NCBI GenBank assembly: GCA_019307065.1
Contig: JAFDKH010000066.1
Location: 1 to 37,659, forward strand
Direction: 5' to 3'
Source of the DNA: Deltaproteobacteria bacterium
Lineage (GTDB): Bacteria; Myxococcota; B64-G9
Length of the DNA: 37,659 nucleotides
The notes under the pieces were generated by a model. That model saw nothing but the letters and a program-made list of their open reading frames with translations, searched no databases and was not told the origin of the DNA. Made by a program: the position numbers and the translations under genes. Below, piece after piece: positions 1 through 7,900 of this stretch (within the stretch, counting starts at the first letter, position 1; every line of letters starts with the position of its first letter).

Positions 1-1
1 G

Positions 2-895
2 GAAGACCAACAGCGCTTGAAAGATCAGATCGAAGAACTCAAACATCTGAACCGCGAGTTACATCAGGCCCAGCAGGGACTAGTTCGTTCAGAGAAGCTG
101 GCCTCGGTTGGTAAGCTGGCCGCCGGAGTGGCTCATGAAGTCGGTAATCCGATCTCAGCTATTCTGGGATACGTCGGAATGCTGCGAACCGAGGAGATTC
201 CCGAGGATGAGCAAAAAGACATTTTGGCTCGAGTCGAGTCGGAAGTGGAACGGATCGACACGGTCATAAAAGACTTGCTGGCCTATTCTCGGCCGGGTCG
301 CTCCGACGTAATTCAAATCACGCCGGCTGAGTTGATCGAAAGCGCCATGTTGCTTATTCGTCCTCAGAAGAAATTCAAGACGATCAATTTTGAAGTCGAA
401 GTATCGAAGGCATTGCCTGCGGTCACGGCCGATGCCGATTTGGTTCGCCAGGTGCTCGTCAACCTGATGCTGAATGCATTGGATGTATCCCAAACCGGCG
501 GGCAGATCTGGACTCGGGCGGCGGTTCTCGAACTGGACGAAGATGGCGAGTTTTTATGGGCGACCAAAACCGCTAAACCGATGCTCGAGTCCGAACCTGA
601 GTTTTTCGACAGCGGCGAGATTCACCGAATCAGGCCACCTCGGGACGGACGCAGTCTGACTCCCGGGCAGCGAGTTGTTGTGTTTAGTATTGTCGATGAT
701 GGGCCGGGTATTGCCGAAGGCGATTTGGTTCGCATATTTGATCCGTTCTTCACGACCAAAGATCCGGGCCAGGGCACCGGCCTGGGCCTGGCGATCTGCC
801 ATTCGGCGATCACCGCCATGAACGGAGAAATCTGGGCCTTTAGTCGATTAGGCGATGGAACTCAGCTGGCGTTCTATTTGCCTGTGGAGGTCTAG
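2..895 (+). CDS. Sensor histidine kinase, 3' part (5' end outside window)
   Basis: This is the cytoplasmic kinase core of a two-component sensor; the N-terminal sensing part lies upstream of the window, since the frame is open from base 2. Counting from that first full codon, a short coiled-coil leads into the HisKA dimerisation domain with phosphoacceptor His45 in the H-box HEVGNPISA. An N-box (VNLMLNALD, around residue 150), a G1 box (DDGPGI) and an F/G2 region (DPFFTTKD, then GTGLGLAI) complete the HATPase domain. The SEKLASVGKLAAGVAHE stretch is typical of NtrB/ZraS-type kinases that pair with sigma-54 response regulators. It stops with TAG, and the next gene starts at the following base, so the two are translationally linked. 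The PilR-type regulator at 6297 is a possible partner, but three genes separate them, so calling it pilS is not justified. Confidence 0.93.
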   Translation, partial: EDQQRLKDQIEELKHLNRELHQAQQGLVRSEKLASVGKLAAGVAHEVGNPISAILGYVGMLRTEEIPEDEQKDILARVESEVERIDTVIKDLLAYSRPGRSDVIQITPAELIESAMLLIRPQKKFKTINFEVEVSKALPAVTADADLVRQVLVNLMLNALDVSQTGGQIWTRAAVLELDEDGEFLWATKTAKPMLESEPEFFDSGEIHRIRPPRDGRSLTPGQRVVVFSIVDDGPGIAEGDLVRIFDPFFTTKDPGQGTGLGLAICHSAITAMNGEIWAFSRLGDGTQLAFYLPVEV

Positions 896-2872
896 TTGGC
901 CAAAGATCGGTCAAAGACCAGGCGCCGCCTTTTGCAGGGTCTCGTGCTTGGCTTTTGTGCGGTTTTACCGGCTTGTCTATGTCAGCTATTGGTAGAACCT
1001 GCCCAGGATCGTTATATCCATATCGAGAGTTTTCGCTACGGCAAAAAGCCTTCGGTCATTCGTTGCAACCGCGGGGATCGGCTGCACTTGACTTTTGAAA
1101 CTCGCGACACGGCCCACTCGTTTTTCCTGGAGGAGTTCGACATTGACGTAAAGATCGCTCCAGGTGACGATCTGGTTTCGGTTTTTCGTCCCAGTGATCC
1201 CGAGGCCAGGCCTACAATACAAAAAGAAGTCGTCTTTGTGGCCCGCCACCCCGGTTGGTTGGGGGGCCTGGTCTCAAAGAGCCATTTTCGCTGCCATGTG
1301 TGGTGCGGGCCGATGCACGCCTTCGAGCAGGGCAATCTGATCATTGAGCCGAATACCTTGCTGTTTGCCGCCCTGGGACTCCTGCTGGGTATACCCCTGG
1401 CCGGATTGTTGGGTGTCTACCTGTCTCGCAGTTCGGAGACCTGTGCGAATCGGGTGGGCATTTCCCGTAAGGGCAAGGATGTCTTTACCAGTCTGCCATG
1501 GCTGAAGCGACTAATAAAACGTCGCGGGTTTCAGTTCAGCCTGGTGACAATCGCTATGCTGTTTTTTTACCTGATTATCCTGACGGCTTTGTTCGGCACC
1601 GTGGTTTCGGGGCGCAACCTGGGAGTCATGCTGACCTGGGTGGTCTGGTTGTTTCTGCTGGTTGCCGTTCTTACTCCCCTGGGGGGCCGGATCTGGTGTC
1701 TGGTTTGCCCGATCCCTTTTCTGGGCGAAGCCTTACAGCGCATGGCCTTGACCGGAGTGCGCCCCGGCTCGGTCGGAGGCACCAACAATCGTTTCTTCGG
1801 CGGTTATCGACCCTTGCCAAAATGGTTGCGCAGCGCCTGGCCGCGGACTGTCGTGTTTTTGGTAATGGGTACTTTTTCCACCGTGCTGGTTGCCAGTCCA
1901 CGCGCGACGGGTTGGGCCATCCTGGGTATGTTGATTCTGGCAACGTTTATGGCCCTGATTTGGGAAGGCCGAAGTTTTTGTCGGGGAGTTTGTCCGATCA
2001 ATGCATTTGTCGGGCTCTATTCAACAGCCGCCAAGTTGAGGCTGACCAGCGTTGATCCGCTGGTTTGTCAAGACTGCAAAGCCCGGACCTGCCAAAAGGG
2101 CAGCCAGAACGGTTGGGCCTGTCCCTACGGAGTTTGCGTGGCCGACTTGACTGACGACAACTCGGAATGTGGATTGTGTACCGAATGCATCAAGAGTTGT
2201 CTTTACGACAACGTGACTTTGCGTATTGAAGGTTTCAACCGGCGAACGAAGATAGGCAGTATTTCTCAGGCCTTTTTGGCCATGGCGATGCTGGTGCTCG
2301 GTCTGGCCTATTGTATTGTTCATCTCGGGCACTGGCCGTGGATTCGCGATGCAGTCAACATTCTCGACAAGGCTAACTGGGGCCAGTTTACAATCTTCGC
2401 AGTTCTTCTCTGGGCAACAGCCCTGGTTGTGGTGCCGGTCCTGATGCTGATCGTGGTCGCGGCTTCAAAGCGATTGATTGCCCGGGCCGATGCCGATCCG
2501 AGTTTTCGAGATTTGTTCTTGGCTTCGGCCAGTACGACTGTTCCGCTGGGCTTGATGGTCTGGGTTGCTTTCGTAGTGCCAATGTTGTTTGTGAACATCT
2601 CATTTGTGGCTCAGGCTTTATCCGATCCGTTTGGCTGGGGCTGGGATTTCTTTCAGACTGCCGGCAGTCATTGGCACCAGCTCTGGCCGCGAGCCATTCC
2701 CTGGATTCAAGTAGGTTGCCTGCTGGTTGGTTTCGGCTATTCGCTGGCCACCGGCTACCGGGCCTGGCGGCAAATAGCCGGTTCGCGCGGATCGGCCTTG
2801 CGCGGCATGATCCCCTTGGTGTTATTCTTGACCGGCCTGACCGGCTGGCTGGTGTGGTTCCTTGCCAACTGA
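896..2872 (+). CDS. CuA-like cupredoxin / NosR-NapH-type 4Fe-4S polyferredoxin membrane protein
   Basis: A 658-residue redox membrane protein. After one N-terminal membrane segment comes a cupredoxin-like domain (about 38-152) with His74 and the motif CHVWCGPMH, giving Cys133, Cys137 and His141. This is the spacing of the CuA site of cytochrome oxidase subunit II and N2O reductase, but the Met expected three residues after His141 is Glu144. Several membrane helices follow. A cysteine motif near 265 (WCLVCP), a second near 365 (FCRGVCP), and a ferredoxin-like block with CQDCKARTCQ (about 391) and CGLCTECIKSC (about 427) resemble NosR, NapH and CcoG polyferredoxins. More helices fill the C terminus. 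The likely role is electron transfer between quinone or iron-sulfur centres and a periplasmic copper site; the partner enzyme is not visible. TTG start at 896 with GGAGG at 886-890, one base after the kinase stop. Confidence 0.85.
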   Translation: MAKDRSKTRRRLLQGLVLGFCAVLPACLCQLLVEPAQDRYIHIESFRYGKKPSVIRCNRGDRLHLTFETRDTAHSFFLEEFDIDVKIAPGDDLVSVFRPSDPEARPTIQKEVVFVARHPGWLGGLVSKSHFRCHVWCGPMHAFEQGNLIIEPNTLLFAALGLLLGIPLAGLLGVYLSRSSETCANRVGISRKGKDVFTSLPWLKRLIKRRGFQFSLVTIAMLFFYLIILTALFGTVVSGRNLGVMLTWVVWLFLLVAVLTPLGGRIWCLVCPIPFLGEALQRMALTGVRPGSVGGTNNRFFGGYRPLPKWLRSAWPRTVVFLVMGTFSTVLVASPRATGWAILGMLILATFMALIWEGRSFCRGVCPINAFVGLYSTAAKLRLTSVDPLVCQDCKARTCQKGSQNGWACPYGVCVADLTDDNSECGLCTECIKSCLYDNVTLRIEGFNRRTKIGSISQAFLAMAMLVLGLAYCIVHLGHWPWIRDAVNILDKANWGQFTIFAVLLWATALVVVPVLMLIVVAASKRLIARADADPSFRDLFLASASTTVPLGLMVWVAFVVPMLFVNISFVAQALSDPFGWGWDFFQTAGSHWHQLWPRAIPWIQVGCLLVGFGYSLATGYRAWRQIAGSRGSALRGMIPLVLFLTGLTGWLVWFLAN

Positions 2873-2896
2873 TTCGTCTCCAACTAGTATGAGCCA

Positions 2897-4267
2897 ATGA
2901 AGAAAAAGCGCAGCATCAAACCGGCTCTATTTATCATCTTGATCCTGATTGGCATACCCCTGGCGGTCTTGACCTACCAGTCCTATCGAACCGGAATGAC
3001 CTACAAGCAGATTATTACGCGTATGTTCAGCCGCGCCACAGGACACAAAACCGGTCTGGAAGACATGTACGCGGCGGCCTTGCCCAAGGGAGAAAAAGTA
3101 GACTTCCTGACGGCCCGGCCAATCGGCGCTGAATTTACCGAACTGCCGCAGATTTCACATCTGCAGGCGGCCGACCTCGATCGAGACGGCCTGCTGGATG
3201 TAGTTGTTTGTGATGCTCAGAAAAACCAGGTCAGCTGGATTCGTCAGCTTCCGACAGGCGGTTTTTTAGAAACTGTTCTAAACGATGACCTGATCGCTCC
3301 GGCCCACGTTCAAGTTATAGACTTCGATCGTGACGGCGACCTGGACCTGATAGTCGCCGTTTTGGGGATGCTTTTTCCCAATAACGATCGGATCGGCTCG
3401 GTGGTTATTCTGGAACAAACCGACGGCCACAAGTTTGTCAAGCACACGCTTATCGAGCAGGTCGCCCGGGTTTCGGACGTACGCGCCGGTGATTTGGACG
3501 GAGACAAAGACCTCGATCTGGCCGTGGCCCAATTCGGCTACGATGACGGCGAGACACGCTGGCTGGAGAACTTAGGCGACTGGAAATTCGAAAGCCATAT
3601 TTTGCAGACACTTTCGGGGCCGGTCAACTGTGAGGTTGTCGATATCGACAATGATGGCGACCTGGATATCGTCCTTTTAATTAGCCAGGAATGGGAGGAG
3701 ATTTATATCTTCATCAACGATGGGCAAGGGCGGTTTTCACCCAAGTTGATCTATGGCTCTACCAACGACGACTTTGGTTCCAGTGGAATTACGCTCAGCG
3801 ATTTCGATCGTGACGGTGATCAGGATATTATTTATACAAACGGCGATGCCTTCGATTACATTCCACCGCGTCCCCGGCCATGGCATGGCGTCCAGTGGCT
3901 CGAAAACCTCGGTGATCTCGAGTTCAAGTTCCATCGCATTGCCGATTACGCTGGAGCGTTCAGCCCCCGGCCGCTGGACATCGATCAGGACGGCGATCTG
4001 GACCTGATCGTTGCCAGCTCTTTCAACCTCTGGGAAAAGCCCGAAGCGCAAAGTCTGATTCTTTTGGAAAATGACGGCCAGATGCGCTTTAGCCGCAGAG
4101 ATATCACCAATACCCCAACGCATATTTTGGTTGTAGACAGCGGAGATTTTAACGGTGATGGGCAAATCGACTTGGTAACTGGTGGAATGCACACCTTTCC
4201 GCCGCATGATCGTCTGGGTCGGGTTGTCCTGTGGCTAAACGGCCGAGGGCTGCAGGACAAACGGTAA
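2897..4267 (+). CDS. Membrane-anchored FG-GAP/VCBS repeat beta-propeller protein
   Basis: A 456-residue protein with a basic N terminus and a single membrane segment (about residues 7-27), followed by a periplasmic or surface-exposed domain. Seven copies of the FG-GAP/VCBS calcium motif D-x-D-x-D-G-D-x-D can be read, for example DFDRDGDLDL, DIDNDGDLDI, DIDQDGDLDL and DFNGDGQIDL. They are spaced about 45-60 residues apart, which predicts a seven-bladed propeller with calcium bound in the loops. Such domains bind partners or ligands rather than catalyse reactions. The ATG lies 24 bases after the polyferredoxin stop, so it probably belongs to the same transcript as the kinase and polyferredoxin; the ribosome site is weak. 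No enzymatic motif is visible. A scaffold or ligand-binding part of the redox module is inference from position alone. Confidence 0.88.
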   Translation: MKKKRSIKPALFIILILIGIPLAVLTYQSYRTGMTYKQIITRMFSRATGHKTGLEDMYAAALPKGEKVDFLTARPIGAEFTELPQISHLQAADLDRDGLLDVVVCDAQKNQVSWIRQLPTGGFLETVLNDDLIAPAHVQVIDFDRDGDLDLIVAVLGMLFPNNDRIGSVVILEQTDGHKFVKHTLIEQVARVSDVRAGDLDGDKDLDLAVAQFGYDDGETRWLENLGDWKFESHILQTLSGPVNCEVVDIDNDGDLDIVLLISQEWEEIYIFINDGQGRFSPKLIYGSTNDDFGSSGITLSDFDRDGDQDIIYTNGDAFDYIPPRPRPWHGVQWLENLGDLEFKFHRIADYAGAFSPRPLDIDQDGDLDLIVASSFNLWEKPEAQSLILLENDGQMRFSRRDITNTPTHILVVDSGDFNGDGQIDLVTGGMHTFPPHDRLGRVVLWLNGRGLQDKR

Positions 4268-4289
4268 CCCTAATGTTGCATAAATATTT

Positions 4290-4363
4290 GTCATCCCGGT
4301 ATGTTTTAAGCCGGGATCCATATAGCGAAGACTGGGTGCCGGCTTAAAACATACCGGCATGAC
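4290..4363. repeat. REP-like 74-bp inverted repeat with nested hairpins
   Basis: Two arms are near-perfect reverse complements: the left begins GTCATCCCGGTATGTTTTAA and the right ends with the complement of GTCATGCCGGTATGTTTTAA. Each arm also folds on itself, left as ATCCCGG/CCGGGAT and right as TGCCGG/CCGGCA around an 11-base loop. This nested layout, placed just after a stop codon, matches REP/BIME or small MITE-like elements scattered between bacterial genes. It may also end or stabilise the upstream transcript. No second copy was seen in this window. Confidence 0.8.
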
Positions 4364-4509
4364 ATTGTTTTTAGGAAGTCACTTTTAGTGAACTCCTGAT
4401 AGTGCATTTCAATTTTGGTGAAAGAGCTGTTTCGCTGAATGAGGCCAAGGCTAAGAAAGAATAACTATCTATCAAGTCAGATTTTATGCAACTGGAGGGG
4501 TAAGACAGC

Positions 4510-6225
4510 ATGCGTAAGTGGCTTTTCATAGCTGGTCTGATTATTTTATCGCTTGGGTTGTGGTTTGGTCTGACCGAGATGCTCAGGCGCTCGTCGTCGG
4601 CCAGACTGGCCAAGCTTCCTGATTTGAGCGGTATGTCCAACTCGATTGTCAAGCACCTTAACGATCGAGACCAGGCCGCCCGCCGGGACCCGAACTCAGC
4701 CGGAGTCGTAGCCTCACTCGGGATGGCCTATCATTCCGATATCTTCTATGACCAGGCATCTATCTGCTATGCCCGCGCCCGTGAACTGGATCCCAAGGAT
4801 TGGCGCTGGCACTACTACCCGGCTTTGATCCTGGCCGAGTTGGGTTCGCCCGCGGCGGCAGCCGACGAACTCCTCGCCGCCCTGGCGCTCAATTCGGATT
4901 ATGCCCCGGCCTGGTTAAGGCTGGGCCAGGCATTCGGGAAAATGGATAAGGCAGAGCAGGCCGAAAATGCTTTCCGGCGTGTGCTCGAACTTGCGCGTGG
5001 CCCGCTAAGTTGGGTCGCGACCACGCAGCCAAGCAGTCAGACATTTCCAATCGAAGCCTACGCGACTTTGGAGCTGGCCCGCTTGATTGAAAAGCAAGGT
5101 CGCTGTAAAGAAGCAATCCAAATCCTGGAACCGCTGCTGTCCAAACATGCCGCATTCGGTCCGGCCAATAGGTTGCTCGGCCGGGCCTACCATAGTATTG
5201 GACGAACTTCCGAAGCGGCTGATTTGCGTGCCCGGGCATCAAGCTTGCCGCCCTATAATCCTCCAGCCGATCTGATGATTGATGAGTTGGTCAAGGAATC
5301 GCGCTCGGCTACTTTTTTACTCAAGCAATTGGGCCTGGCCCGGCAAGGTTTTTCCCGGCCCTGGGCAGAATTCATAGCCCGGCGGGCGATCGAGGTTGAT
5401 CCGCACGATGCCGATGCGGTCGTGGCTTTGGGTTTGCTGATGCTGGAATATGCCCGCCCGAATGAGGCCCTGCCGTTTTTAGATCGGTTTCGTGAACTGA
5501 AACCCGACGATTATCAGACGATGAACAACATTGGGGCTATATTGAGCCATTACGGGAAACTGGCCAAGGCCAGGCTGTTTAGCCTGGAGGCCATCCGCAT
5601 CAATCCCAAGTGCGCCGAGGCCTACAGTAACCTGGGCATGATCTATTCGATGCAGGGCCAACAGGCCGAAGCCCAAAAATATCTTTTGAAAGCGTTGAAA
5701 CTCAAACCTGACAACGCCGAAGTCTTGACCAACCTGGGGACGGTTGCGGGTCGTCAGCGGGCAATGGAGCAGGCCAAAGATTACTATCGAAAAGCACTCC
5801 AAAAGGATGCTTCTTTTGCCGCGGCCCATTTCGGATTAGGTCTGCTTTTAGCGGCCCAGGCCAAATGGCCGGATGCCGTCGAACAATACCGCCGGGCTTT
5901 GAAGATCAGGCCGGATGACATCAATACGCTCGAAAGGCTGGCCTGGCTGTTAGCGACTTGCCCCCAGGCAAAAATTCGTGATGGAAAAAAAGCAGTCGAT
6001 CTGGCCATGCGGGCCAACTCAATTAGCGGGGGACGGGATGTCAGGTATCTCAACACACTGGCGGCCGCTTATGCCGAAGCCGGTGACTTTGACAAGGCCC
6101 GCCAGACAGCTGGACAGGCCCTCTCGATTGCCCAAGCCAGCCAGGCCGCAGGCCTGGTAGGCAACCTGCAAGCCCGGCTTGCTTTATACGAAAAAGACCA
6201 GGCTTATCACCTGCAAATCGATTAA
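4510..6225 (+). CDS. Membrane-anchored TPR protein
   Basis: A 571-residue protein with an N-terminal membrane segment (about residues 4-21) and tetratricopeptide repeats filling most of the rest. TPR signatures include a large residue near position 8, A at 20 and P at 32, as in AEAYSNLGMIYSMQGQQAEA, AEVLTNLGTVAGRQRAMEQA and AAAHFGLGLLLAAQAKWPDA. About ten repeats are recognisable. A partial LAWLLATCP-type unit near residue 475 resembles the repeats of TPR proteins associated with redox or methyltransfer enzymes in planctomycetes and deltaproteobacteria. TPR arrays are protein-docking scaffolds. The start ATG has a strong GGAGGGG site at 4494-4500. The REP-like element separates it from the FG-GAP gene, so it may be transcribed on its own. 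The specific partner is unknown. Confidence 0.88.
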   Translation: MRKWLFIAGLIILSLGLWFGLTEMLRRSSSARLAKLPDLSGMSNSIVKHLNDRDQAARRDPNSAGVVASLGMAYHSDIFYDQASICYARARELDPKDWRWHYYPALILAELGSPAAAADELLAALALNSDYAPAWLRLGQAFGKMDKAEQAENAFRRVLELARGPLSWVATTQPSSQTFPIEAYATLELARLIEKQGRCKEAIQILEPLLSKHAAFGPANRLLGRAYHSIGRTSEAADLRARASSLPPYNPPADLMIDELVKESRSATFLLKQLGLARQGFSRPWAEFIARRAIEVDPHDADAVVALGLLMLEYARPNEALPFLDRFRELKPDDYQTMNNIGAILSHYGKLAKARLFSLEAIRINPKCAEAYSNLGMIYSMQGQQAEAQKYLLKALKLKPDNAEVLTNLGTVAGRQRAMEQAKDYYRKALQKDASFAAAHFGLGLLLAAQAKWPDAVEQYRRALKIRPDDINTLERLAWLLATCPQAKIRDGKKAVDLAMRANSISGGRDVRYLNTLAAAYAEAGDFDKARQTAGQALSIAQASQAAGLVGNLQARLALYEKDQAYHLQID

Positions 6226-6251
6226 AGGTCGTAACCGGTTGGCTTGTGTTT

Positions 6252-6279
6252 TTGACAACAGGTTCTCGCAGGGTAGAAT
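6252..6279 (+). promoter_or_regulatory. Sigma-70-like promoter of the pilR-type gene
   Basis: TTGACA (6252-6257), a 16-base spacer, then TAGAAT (6274-6279). The predicted transcript starts near 6286, leaving a very short leader with GGGAG at 6286-6290 just before the ATG at 6297. This would give the activator constitutive housekeeping transcription independent of its sigma-54 target. Confidence 0.6.
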
Positions 6280-6296
6280 GAGCTCGGGAGATCAAC

Positions 6297-7679
6297 ATGG
6301 CTGATCCAACTCGAATTCTGATCGTCGATGATGAAGAGAACGTTCGCCATCAGTTGACCTCTTTTCTGAAACTGCGCGGGTTCGAAGTAGATAGTGCGGC
6401 CGACGGGTTGCAGGCCCTCGAGCTCTACCGCCAGAATTCGTTTGATATCGTCTTGTGCGATGTGCGCATGCCCAAAATGGATGGCATGACTTTCCTGGGC
6501 AAGGTCGGCAGCCCGGATGCGCCGGCGGCCGTAATAATAATGTCGGCCTACGGTGATCTCGACCTGGCCCGTGAAGCCGTCAGCAAGGGTGCCGCCGACT
6601 ATTTTTCCAAACCCTACAAGAACGATGACTTGTTGCTCAGAATCAGTATTGTCGAACAGCGTCTTAAACTTTCGCGCGAGAACATCAGGCTGAAGCAGGA
6701 GATTCATCGCGAAAACTCGTTTGAAAACATCATCGGACGTTCCGACTCGATGCAGCTGATGTTCAAGACAGTCGAAAAAATCGCCGAATTCAAATCGACA
6801 GTTTTGATCACCGGCGAGAGCGGAACCGGTAAAGAGCTGATAGCCAGGGCGCTTCACAACCGCAGCCCGCGCCGGGACAAGCCTTTTGTGGCCGTCAACT
6901 GTGGCGCGATTCCCGAAAATCTACTGGAGAGCGAACTCTTCGGTTATATCCGCGGAGCCTTTACCGATGCGATTCGCAACAAGCAGGGCCTGTTTGAAGA
7001 AGCCGACTCAGGAACTCTTTTTCTGGACGAAATCGGCGAATTGCCCCTGGGGCTGCAAGTCAAGTTGTTGCGCGTTTTGCAAGAAAGCGAAATCAGGCGG
7101 GTCGGCGAAAACAAGCCCCGCAAGGTAGACGTACGCATCCTGGCCGCCAGCATTCGCGATCTATTAGCCGAAGTAAAAATCGGCGGGTTCCGTGAAGATC
7201 TGTTTTACCGGCTCAACGTGTTGTCGATCAAAATACCTCCCTTGAGAGATCGTCCGGAAGATATTCCTATGTTGGTCGAGCATTTCTTGACCCGCTGTAA
7301 CACAAAATTAGGAACCAATATTGCCGAGGTGGACCCGGCGGCGATGAAATTGTTGGTCGAATATTCATGGCCGGGCAATGTCCGTGAACTGGAAAACCTG
7401 GTAGAGCGAGCAGTTATTTTGTGTGACGGTGACAGTATCATACCCGAGCTTCTGACCGACAAGGTTCAACAGGCGGCCCCCGAACCGGTCTCGCACATAC
7501 CGGCCGGACAGCTATCAATTAAAAAAACGGTTCGCGCCCTGGAAGAGGAGCTAATCAAGAGGGCCCTGGAAAAAACCGGGGGCAATCGTACCCGGGCGGC
7601 TAAGCTTTTAGAGATCAGTCACCGGACGCTCCTGTATAAATTGAAGGATTACAAGATAGATGCCGATTCTTACAGTTAA
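6297..7679 (+). CDS. pilR: Sigma-54-dependent response regulator, PilR/NtrC type
   Basis: A 460-residue transcription activator with the full NtrC layout. The receiver domain (1-120) carries D11, D12, phosphoacceptor D55 and K105. The AAA+ domain has Walker A GESGTGKE (173-180), the sigma-54 contact loop GAFTDA (220-225), Walker B GTLFLDEIG and the family's REDLFYRLNV segment. A Fis-type helix-turn-helix closes the protein (NRTRAAKLLEISHRTLLYK). The contact loop has Asp224 in place of the second Gly of the common GAFTGA, a variant also known in other family members. Upon phosphorylation it should hexamerise and use ATP to open sigma-54 promoters. A sigma-54 promoter and a minor pilin operon follow directly, so PilR is the likely role, although the name rests on context. 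GGGAG lies 6 bases before the ATG. Confidence 0.9.
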   Translation: MADPTRILIVDDEENVRHQLTSFLKLRGFEVDSAADGLQALELYRQNSFDIVLCDVRMPKMDGMTFLGKVGSPDAPAAVIIMSAYGDLDLAREAVSKGAADYFSKPYKNDDLLLRISIVEQRLKLSRENIRLKQEIHRENSFENIIGRSDSMQLMFKTVEKIAEFKSTVLITGESGTGKELIARALHNRSPRRDKPFVAVNCGAIPENLLESELFGYIRGAFTDAIRNKQGLFEEADSGTLFLDEIGELPLGLQVKLLRVLQESEIRRVGENKPRKVDVRILAASIRDLLAEVKIGGFREDLFYRLNVLSIKIPPLRDRPEDIPMLVEHFLTRCNTKLGTNIAEVDPAAMKLLVEYSWPGNVRELENLVERAVILCDGDSIIPELLTDKVQQAAPEPVSHIPAGQLSIKKTVRALEEELIKRALEKTGGNRTRAAKLLEISHRTLLYKLKDYKIDADSYS

Positions 7680-7756
7680 AATGCCGGCGTTCTTTGTTGT
7701 GTAATTACAGATACTTAAAAACAGACAGGCCCTTGTGGTTGAAATCTTTGCACCTG

Positions 7757-7783
7757 CTGCGCAATCATTTCACACATGCGCAG
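7757..7783. promoter_or_regulatory. Inverted repeat, candidate activator site (UAS)
   Basis: CTGCGCA and TGCGCAG form a perfect 7-bp inverted repeat with a 13-base spacer. It lies inside a wider pair ACCTGC (7752-7757) and GCAGGT (7791-7796). Its centre is about 105 bases before the predicted start of the sigma-54 promoter, which is a usual distance for enhancer sites of NtrC-type activators. The link to the regulator at 6297 is inference. Confidence 0.5.
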
Positions 7784-7849
7784 TGGTTCGGCAGGTTGAT
7801 CGATGTTGTTTTATTCAATGTTTACAGTAAATTATCCCGATGGACAAGC

Positions 7850-7865
7850 TGGTACGGCAATTGCA
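7850..7865 (+). promoter_or_regulatory. Sigma-54 (-24/-12) promoter of the minor pilin operon
   Basis: TGGTACG, 4 bases, then TTGCA fits the RpoN consensus TGGYACG-N4-TTGCW at every defined position, with the invariant GG and GC at the correct spacing. Transcription should start near 7876, about 25 bases before the fimT/gspH-like ATG. The adjacent upstream gene is a sigma-54 activator, which makes this one of the best-supported regulatory sites in the window. Confidence 0.85.
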
Positions 7866-7900
7866 AACAAAACATTGCCGTAGTTGAATTGGAGGCATAA

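Noticed and set aside
2-895. Calling the partial histidine kinase pilS.
   Set aside because: The sensing part is missing and three unrelated genes separate it from the regulator, so the pairing is not proven.
6222-6857. Antisense frame of 211 codons opposite the pilR-type gene.
   Set aside because: Shadow of a well-identified receiver/AAA+ gene.
7694-7900. 68-codon open frame before the first minor pilin gene.
   Set aside because: It covers the inverted repeat and the sigma-54 promoter, has no ribosome site and no recognisable composition.
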